From an uncultured Aquimarina sp. (lineage in GTDB: Bacteria; Bacteroidota; Bacteroidia; Flavobacteriales; Flavobacteriaceae): 64,000 nucleotides of DNA. Shown here piece by piece: positions 59,545 through 64,000 of the stretch (the first letter of the stretch is position 1; every line of letters starts with the position of its first letter). A program made the position numbers and the translations under genes. Under the pieces are notes generated by a model that saw only the letters and a program-made list of their open reading frames with translations, searched no databases and had not been told where the DNA came from. The DNA is taken from contig CANMLW010000001.1 of assembly GCA_947498705.1 (NCBI GenBank), positions 186,001 through 250,000 of the forward strand, read 5' to 3'.

Positions 59545-60111
59545 ATGAAAAACATAATTACATTAATAGCGGTACTTATCTTTAGTATTGCATCATTTGC
59601 GCAAGTACGAATAGGAGATATTGTTGTTCCTGATAAACTAAAGTTCGATGAAGAAGAACTAGTTTATAACGGTGGGGCAATGCGTAGGGTATTATCTTTT
59701 AAAACCTATGCAGGAACCTTATATACCAAAACGAAATATTCTGATGATAAAAAAGTACTTGATTCTGATGAAACAATGGCAATCCGCCTCAATATTGCAT
59801 CCAAAAAAGTTACCAACGAACGAATGATCAAAGTTTTTAGAAAAGGATTTGATGACGCGATGTTTGGTAATACACAAAGCTTGGATGCAAGAATAGAAGA
59901 TTTTCTAAAACTTTTTAGCTCTCCGATGCTAATAAATGATTTTTATGATTTGGTATATATAAAAGGAAAAGGAGTTAAAACATATAAAAATGGTGAAGAA
60001 TTAGGATTTATTAAAGGTCGAGACTTTAAATACGCATTGTTTAAAATTTGGTTAGGAAATGAACCAGCCTGCGAAATTATTAAAGGAGGAATGCTTGGCC
60101 TTAGTAAATAA
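59545..60111 (+). CDS. Chalcone-isomerase-like secreted protein, paralogue 3
   Basis: A signal peptide (1-19, ending SFAQ) leads into the same domain: RIGDIVVPDKLKFDEEELVYNG, AMRRVLSFKTYAGTLYT, SDETMAIRLNIA and KGRDFKYALFKIWLGNEPACEIIKGGMLG. The C-terminal motif is nearly identical to paralogue 2. A hairpin terminator follows 25 bases later. Confidence 0.85.
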   Translation: MKNIITLIAVLIFSIASFAQVRIGDIVVPDKLKFDEEELVYNGGAMRRVLSFKTYAGTLYTKTKYSDDKKVLDSDETMAIRLNIASKKVTNERMIKVFRKGFDDAMFGNTQSLDARIEDFLKLFSSPMLINDFYDLVYIKGKGVKTYKNGEELGFIKGRDFKYALFKIWLGNEPACEIIKGGMLGLSK

Positions 60112-60135
60112 ATTTTGAATTTTAGTTTGTAATGA

Positions 60136-60164
60136 AAAAAAGGGAGCCATTGGCTCCCTTTTTT
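60136..60164. terminator. Bidirectional hairpin terminator
   Basis: AAAAAAGGGAGCC (60136-60148) pairs with GGCTCCCTTTTTT (60152-60164) around a 3-base loop. It separates convergent paralogue 3 and the DUF3472 gene. Confidence 0.92.
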
Positions 60165-60178
60165 ATTAGTCAGTTTTA

Positions 60179-61708
60179 TTATTCTAACCCAGAAAAATTA
60201 ATTGTGGGTATTTCAGAACTACTATCATTTCTGTTAAACATTGTATTCTTTGCGGTATTGTCATTAAAGAAACCACAGTTTCTCAAGAAAAATCCGTCAC
60301 CAGATACACCACCCGAGTAATCAAATCGAAACTCATTTTGTGCTGTGGCGTCATATGTAAACCTGGCTTTAGTGATTTGATGCCATTTATTGTTAGTATC
60401 GTATACCCATTGGTTATAAAAGTTTGCAGCACGCTCTGTATCCCCTGTATGTGTGATGAAATTTTCTAAGAAAGAATATTGACTTTTTAGATAAGCATTC
60501 GTTCGGGGTCTTCTAAAACTAGCAATTAAGTCCCATTTACCCTTTGTAGGATCCATAAAGTAAGCAGTGAAATCGGTATAATTATTACCTGCTGGTTTTC
60601 CTAACAATAGGAATTTGTAACGAATACCGGCTTTCCAATCAAATACTTTATAGCTTTGTCCTCCAGAACCTTCACCACCAAACTGATTGGTGGTAACACC
60701 AGTACCTTTTTTAAGTAGTTTTATTCTATCTTCTTCAGGGATAGTGTCTGGATTATCTGTAACAAAAGGACTCCAAACAGAGAATAAAATCCTTCTTTCA
60801 GTATTCGAATTTACTTGTATCCCAAAATATCCATGTTGAAAACCATTTGTCATAAAATAAGAACCTATAACATCTTGGCCAGGAGTTATTTCAAGCTCGC
60901 TATAAAAAGCTTGTATATTATTGTTGGTAGGGATTACATAGTTAAGATGTACAGAAGGACCTCTTCTTCCAAAATGAATATCATCTTTTACAAATTTAAC
61001 TGTACTAGAAGTAGCATCTTTACCCAGTAAGATACTTTTTATAGTAGCATATGTCGTAGATTCTTTAGAGATTGCTTTTAAATCTAAATAGTAGTACCCT
61101 TTTTCTGAAGCTTCAATTTCTCCCAGGTATATCTTTTTAAAATTAGTGTTAGAGAGCTTTATTTTTTTTGATTTGCTCCCAAACGTGGCTTCTAGTTCAG
61201 AGTTACCAGATCGTACTTTGGCATCAATACCTACACTATAAGTACCTGGTTTGGTAATATAAAAATAGGTTCGTACAGTTAATTTTTTGTCACTCCAGTT
61301 GTTAATACCATTGGCATTAATCATTTGTTGTGTGGCAGATGGGTTTTTGGTTACCCAGCTATTACCTTGAGTTGCAATGGTAACTGTAAAATTGTTATCA
61401 GGATTATCAGGAGTATCACTGCACATACCAAGGTTAGTCCAACTTCTTCGTGCACGTTCGTACACATAAAATGGCCTTGCAGTGTTCGATCGGTATTTTA
61501 CCTTATCACCAATTCTATAACGGGTAAACCGATCCCATTCTTTTATTTTATTGCAATCACCTGGATAGTCGACCAAACTTTTACTTTCATTAGTGCCTGG
61601 TTCTATAAATTCTTGTTGCTCTGTAAAGTCATTGTCATAAGTACAGGAAGTTATTATAGCTATACAACTTAGTAGAGAGAATAGTAGTTTGATTTTAATT
61701 AGTTTCAT
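60179..61708 (-). CDS. DUF5077/DUF3472 lipoprotein, carbohydrate-related
   Basis: I start at the ATG 61708, because MKLIKIKLLFSLLSCIAIITSC is a lipoprotein signal with Cys22. Residues about 50-85 resemble a short chitin-binding-like module (KIKEWDRFTRYRIGDKVKY...). Then comes a DUF5077-like beta-sandwich (about 95-210) and a DUF3472 domain (about 215-440) with VHLNYVIP, FQHGYFGIQ and GGQSYKVFDWKAGIRYKFLL. The end holds a concanavalin-like region with DYSGGVSGDGFFLRNCGFF. Such proteins bind or act on polysaccharide. The longer frame to 61756 buries the signal and is rejected. Confidence 0.8.
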   Translation of the reverse strand: MKLIKIKLLFSLLSCIAIITSCTYDNDFTEQQEFIEPGTNESKSLVDYPGDCNKIKEWDRFTRYRIGDKVKYRSNTARPFYVYERARRSWTNLGMCSDTPDNPDNNFTVTIATQGNSWVTKNPSATQQMINANGINNWSDKKLTVRTYFYITKPGTYSVGIDAKVRSGNSELEATFGSKSKKIKLSNTNFKKIYLGEIEASEKGYYYLDLKAISKESTTYATIKSILLGKDATSSTVKFVKDDIHFGRRGPSVHLNYVIPTNNNIQAFYSELEITPGQDVIGSYFMTNGFQHGYFGIQVNSNTERRILFSVWSPFVTDNPDTIPEEDRIKLLKKGTGVTTNQFGGEGSGGQSYKVFDWKAGIRYKFLLLGKPAGNNYTDFTAYFMDPTKGKWDLIASFRRPRTNAYLKSQYSFLENFITHTGDTERAANFYNQWVYDTNNKWHQITKARFTYDATAQNEFRFDYSGGVSGDGFFLRNCGFFNDNTAKNTMFNRNDSSSEIPTINFSGLE

Positions 61709-61856
61709 TTTGTGTGAGTTTTGTAAATTGAGTGTAAAACCCCAACGAGATACCAACCTGAAGATTATATTAGTGATGTTAATTTTTTTATAATAGAGTT
61801 AAGGTGTATTTTTATTCTTAGTTCTTTTTTGATGGTATACAAATAAGATATTCTTG

Positions 61857-61864
61857 TATTTTTG
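61857..61864 (+). promoter_or_regulatory. Bacteroidota -7 box for priA
   Basis: TATTTTTG fits TAnnTTTG, 40 bases before the ATG at 61905. TTG at 61829-61831 is 25 bases upstream. Confidence 0.5.
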
Positions 61865-61904
61865 TTTCTTACTAGTTAATTTATTTTGGTTTATTTAAAA
61901 ACTA

Positions 61905-64000
61905 ATGGCGTATTTTATAAATGTAATTCTTCCTATTCCCCTCAATAAAGAGTTTACATATAGTATTAATAAAAATGAAGCAGCATTTATACAGCCAGGT
62001 ATGAGAGTTGCAGTGCAGTTTGGTAAAAGTAAAATATATGCGGCATTAGTTACTACGGTTCATCAAATCCCTCCAGCGGTCTATGAAGCAAAGGAAATAG
62101 AACATATATTGGATGAAAATCCAATTGTTACTGCACATCAATTAGAATTGTGGACATGGATATCTAAGTACTATATGTGTACCATGGGAGAGGTAATGCG
62201 TGCAGCACTTCCAGGAGCTTTTTTATTGGAAAGCGAAACTTTAGTACATAAAAACGAAAAATCGGTTATTGATGAGTCCCTTTTAAAAGATGATGAGTTT
62301 CTTATTTATGAAGCATTGCAATACCAAAGTTTACTTCGTATTCAGGAAATTATGGATATTACTGGCAAAAAAAATGTACTTCCGGTAGTAAAGAGATTGT
62401 TAGAGAAAGAGGTTATAACGGTGCAAGAAGAAATTTATGAGCAGTATAAACCTAAAATAGTACGTTATGTACGATTACACTCAAAATATAAGGATGAAGA
62501 ATCATTGCGTACGTTACTTGATTCGATGACAAGAGCTCCAAAGCAACGAGAAATCCTAATGCATCTTTTTACGCTTCAGGCACAATCTACAAAATCTATA
62601 AAAGTAAGTCAACTGGTTAAATCGGTAAATAGTTCTTCGACAGTTGTAAAGGCACTGATTGATAAAGAAATATTAGAAGAATATCACTTAAAAACCGATA
62701 GAGTAACCTATAGCGGTAATACAGGTGGAGCATTAAAAACTTTAAATGAATTTCAACAAACGGCTTATGATGAGATTGAAAATGTTTTTCGGGATAAAGG
62801 AGTGTGTCTTTTTCATGGCGTTACATCATCTGGAAAAACCGAAGTTTATGTAAAGCTTATAGCAAAAACTATTCAGGAAGGAAAGCAGGTATTATACTTA
62901 CTACCAGAGATTGCTTTAACCACACAACTCATCACTCGCTTGCAAGAGTATTTTGGAGAAAAACTAACAGTGTATCATTCCAAATATTCGGTAAATGAAC
63001 GGGTAGAAGCCTGGAATAATATTAAAGAACAAAAATCGAAAGCTCAAGTCGTAATAGGGGCAAGATCAGCAATATTTTTACCATTTGTCAACTTGGGATT
63101 AGTTATTATCGATGAAGAACATGAAAATACATTTAAGCAGTATGACCCAGCACCAAGATATCACGCCAGAGATACCGCAATAGTATTGTCAAGAATGTTT
63201 GATGCAAAGGTATTACTAGGGTCAGCAACCCCTGCCTTAGAAACATATTATAATGCACAAAAAGGGAAATATGGTTATGTACAATTAACAAGGAGATATG
63301 GTAATGTGTTGATGCCAGAAATTAATTTGGTTGATATCAAAACAAAGTATAAAAAGAGGGAGATGACTGGGCATTTTAGTGATACTTTGTTAGAGAACAT
63401 TCAAGAATCGTTAAAAGAAGGGGAGCAGGTCATTCTTTTTCAAAATAGAAGAGGGTATTCTCCTGTTGTAGAGTGCACAACCTGTGGCCATTCACCACAA
63501 TGTCCTAATTGTGATGTTAGTCTGACTTTTCATAGTCATAAAAATCAGTTACGATGTCATTATTGCGGATATCATATGGCAATGCCAAATACTTGCGCTG
63601 CTTGTGATAGTGTTGATTTAGCTACTAAGGGGTTTGGCACAGAACAAATAGAAAAAGAATTGCAGCAACTTTTTCCTGATCATAAAGTAGGTAGAATGGA
63701 TCAAGATACTACTAGGGGAAAACATGGTTATGAAAAAATTATAAATCGTTTCGAAGATGGTGAGATTGATATTATGGTTGGTACCCAAATGCTTTCTAAG
63801 GGGTTAGACTTTCGAAAAGTGAGTCTGGTTGGTATTATGAATGCAGATAATCTTTTAAATTTCCCAGATTTTAGAGCACACGAGCGCAGCTTTCAATTAA
63901 TGCAACAAGTGGCGGGAAGAGCAGGAAGAACTCAAAAAAGAGGAAAAGTTCTTATTCAAACATACAATCCGTTTCATCAAATTTTGCAGCAAGTATCGGT
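61905..64000 (+). CDS. priA: Primosomal protein N' (PriA helicase), 3' end cut by window edge
   Basis: From the ATG at 61905 the frame is open to the window edge (698 codons). The N-terminal 3'BD domain begins MAYFINVILPIPLNKEFTYS. Walker A is HGVTSSGKTEVY near 305 and Walker B is IIDEEHENTFKQYDPAPRYHARD near 402. Zinc ligands follow: CTTCGHSPQCPNCD near 525 and CHYCGYHMAMPNTCAACD near 547. Motif VI is QQVAGRAGRT near 668. PriA reloads the replisome at stalled forks. About 115 residues are missing. Confidence 0.93.
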   Translation, partial: MAYFINVILPIPLNKEFTYSINKNEAAFIQPGMRVAVQFGKSKIYAALVTTVHQIPPAVYEAKEIEHILDENPIVTAHQLELWTWISKYYMCTMGEVMRAALPGAFLLESETLVHKNEKSVIDESLLKDDEFLIYEALQYQSLLRIQEIMDITGKKNVLPVVKRLLEKEVITVQEEIYEQYKPKIVRYVRLHSKYKDEESLRTLLDSMTRAPKQREILMHLFTLQAQSTKSIKVSQLVKSVNSSSTVVKALIDKEILEEYHLKTDRVTYSGNTGGALKTLNEFQQTAYDEIENVFRDKGVCLFHGVTSSGKTEVYVKLIAKTIQEGKQVLYLLPEIALTTQLITRLQEYFGEKLTVYHSKYSVNERVEAWNNIKEQKSKAQVVIGARSAIFLPFVNLGLVIIDEEHENTFKQYDPAPRYHARDTAIVLSRMFDAKVLLGSATPALETYYNAQKGKYGYVQLTRRYGNVLMPEINLVDIKTKYKKREMTGHFSDTLLENIQESLKEGEQVILFQNRRGYSPVVECTTCGHSPQCPNCDVSLTFHSHKNQLRCHYCGYHMAMPNTCAACDSVDLATKGFGTEQIEKELQQLFPDHKVGRMDQDTTRGKHGYEKIINRFEDGEIDIMVGTQMLSKGLDFRKVSLVGIMNADNLLNFPDFRAHERSFQLMQQVAGRAGRTQKRGKVLIQTYNPFHQILQQVS

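Noticed and set aside
60132-60320. Plus-strand 62-codon frame after the third chalcone-isomerase-like gene
   Set aside because: It starts inside a strong bidirectional terminator and overlaps the 3' end of the DUF3472 lipoprotein on the other strand.
1-64000. tRNA, rRNA or known riboswitch genes
   Set aside because: No cloverleaf or rRNA-like stretch and no recognisable riboswitch core was found by eye in the intergenic regions. This is not a substitute for a covariance-model search.

Overview
The window looks like a low-GC chromosome of a marine-type member of Flavobacteriaceae (Bacteroidota). The evidence: Bacteroidota-type -7 promoter boxes (TAnnTTTG) recur just upstream of genes, one protein carries a type IX secretion C-terminal tail, lipoproteins with short lipoboxes are common, and the housekeeping gene order (rsmD/DUF3822, mlaD/Fe-S oxidoreductase, maf/UbiA, lptD/amidase) is Bacteroidota-like. 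I name no species. Both ends cut genes: a CPA1 Na+/H+ antiporter on the left (minus) and priA on the right (plus).

Layout. 1-28.4 kb is mostly core. It holds a four-gene operon with two different enzymes, a ThDP lyase-like protein and an FMN glutamate-synthase-like protein, each with its own Rieske domain. It continues with lipoproteins, a cysteine desulfurase, RidA, LptD facing a cell-wall amidase, an MCE (MlaD) protein, a split membrane/cytosolic Fe-S oxidoreductase pair, a GH3-beta-lactamase fusion, rsmD, a RecD-like helicase, and a KdsB-KdnB fusion that implies 8-amino-Kdo-type LPS chemistry. 28.8-35.5 kb is a compact phage-like module: a CI/XRE-type repressor with a candidate operator, small unknown genes, a 1163-residue secreted beta-helix protein with a phage-tail-like C-terminus, a holin-like membrane protein and a T7-type amidase. 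No integrase, terminase or capsid gene is present.

35.7-39.8 kb holds two divergent serine hydrolases and a membrane protein. 40.65-45.35 kb is the most unusual part. Seven small genes, all on the plus strand, are separated by elements that behave like integron attC sites. Their outer ends form imperfect inverted repeats, their right ends read ACGTTAGnnnC-like, and the left end of an element is the reverse complement of the start of its own cassette. This is a candidate integrase-less gene-cassette array in a flavobacterium. An identical 22-bp sequence lies outside each end of this region (39088 and 45691).

45.8-64 kb is again mostly core: YebC, pterin dehydratase, Maf, a UbiA-type prenyltransferase, an S41 protease next to a two-component system, a GH5-like enzyme with a T9SS tail but no signal peptide, rlmH, nadC, a YihY/BrkB protein, three tandem chalcone-isomerase-like proteins, a DUF3472 lipoprotein and priA. 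A 161-bp MITE-like element sits at 46624-46784. I saw no rRNA, tRNA, CRISPR array or complete insertion sequence.
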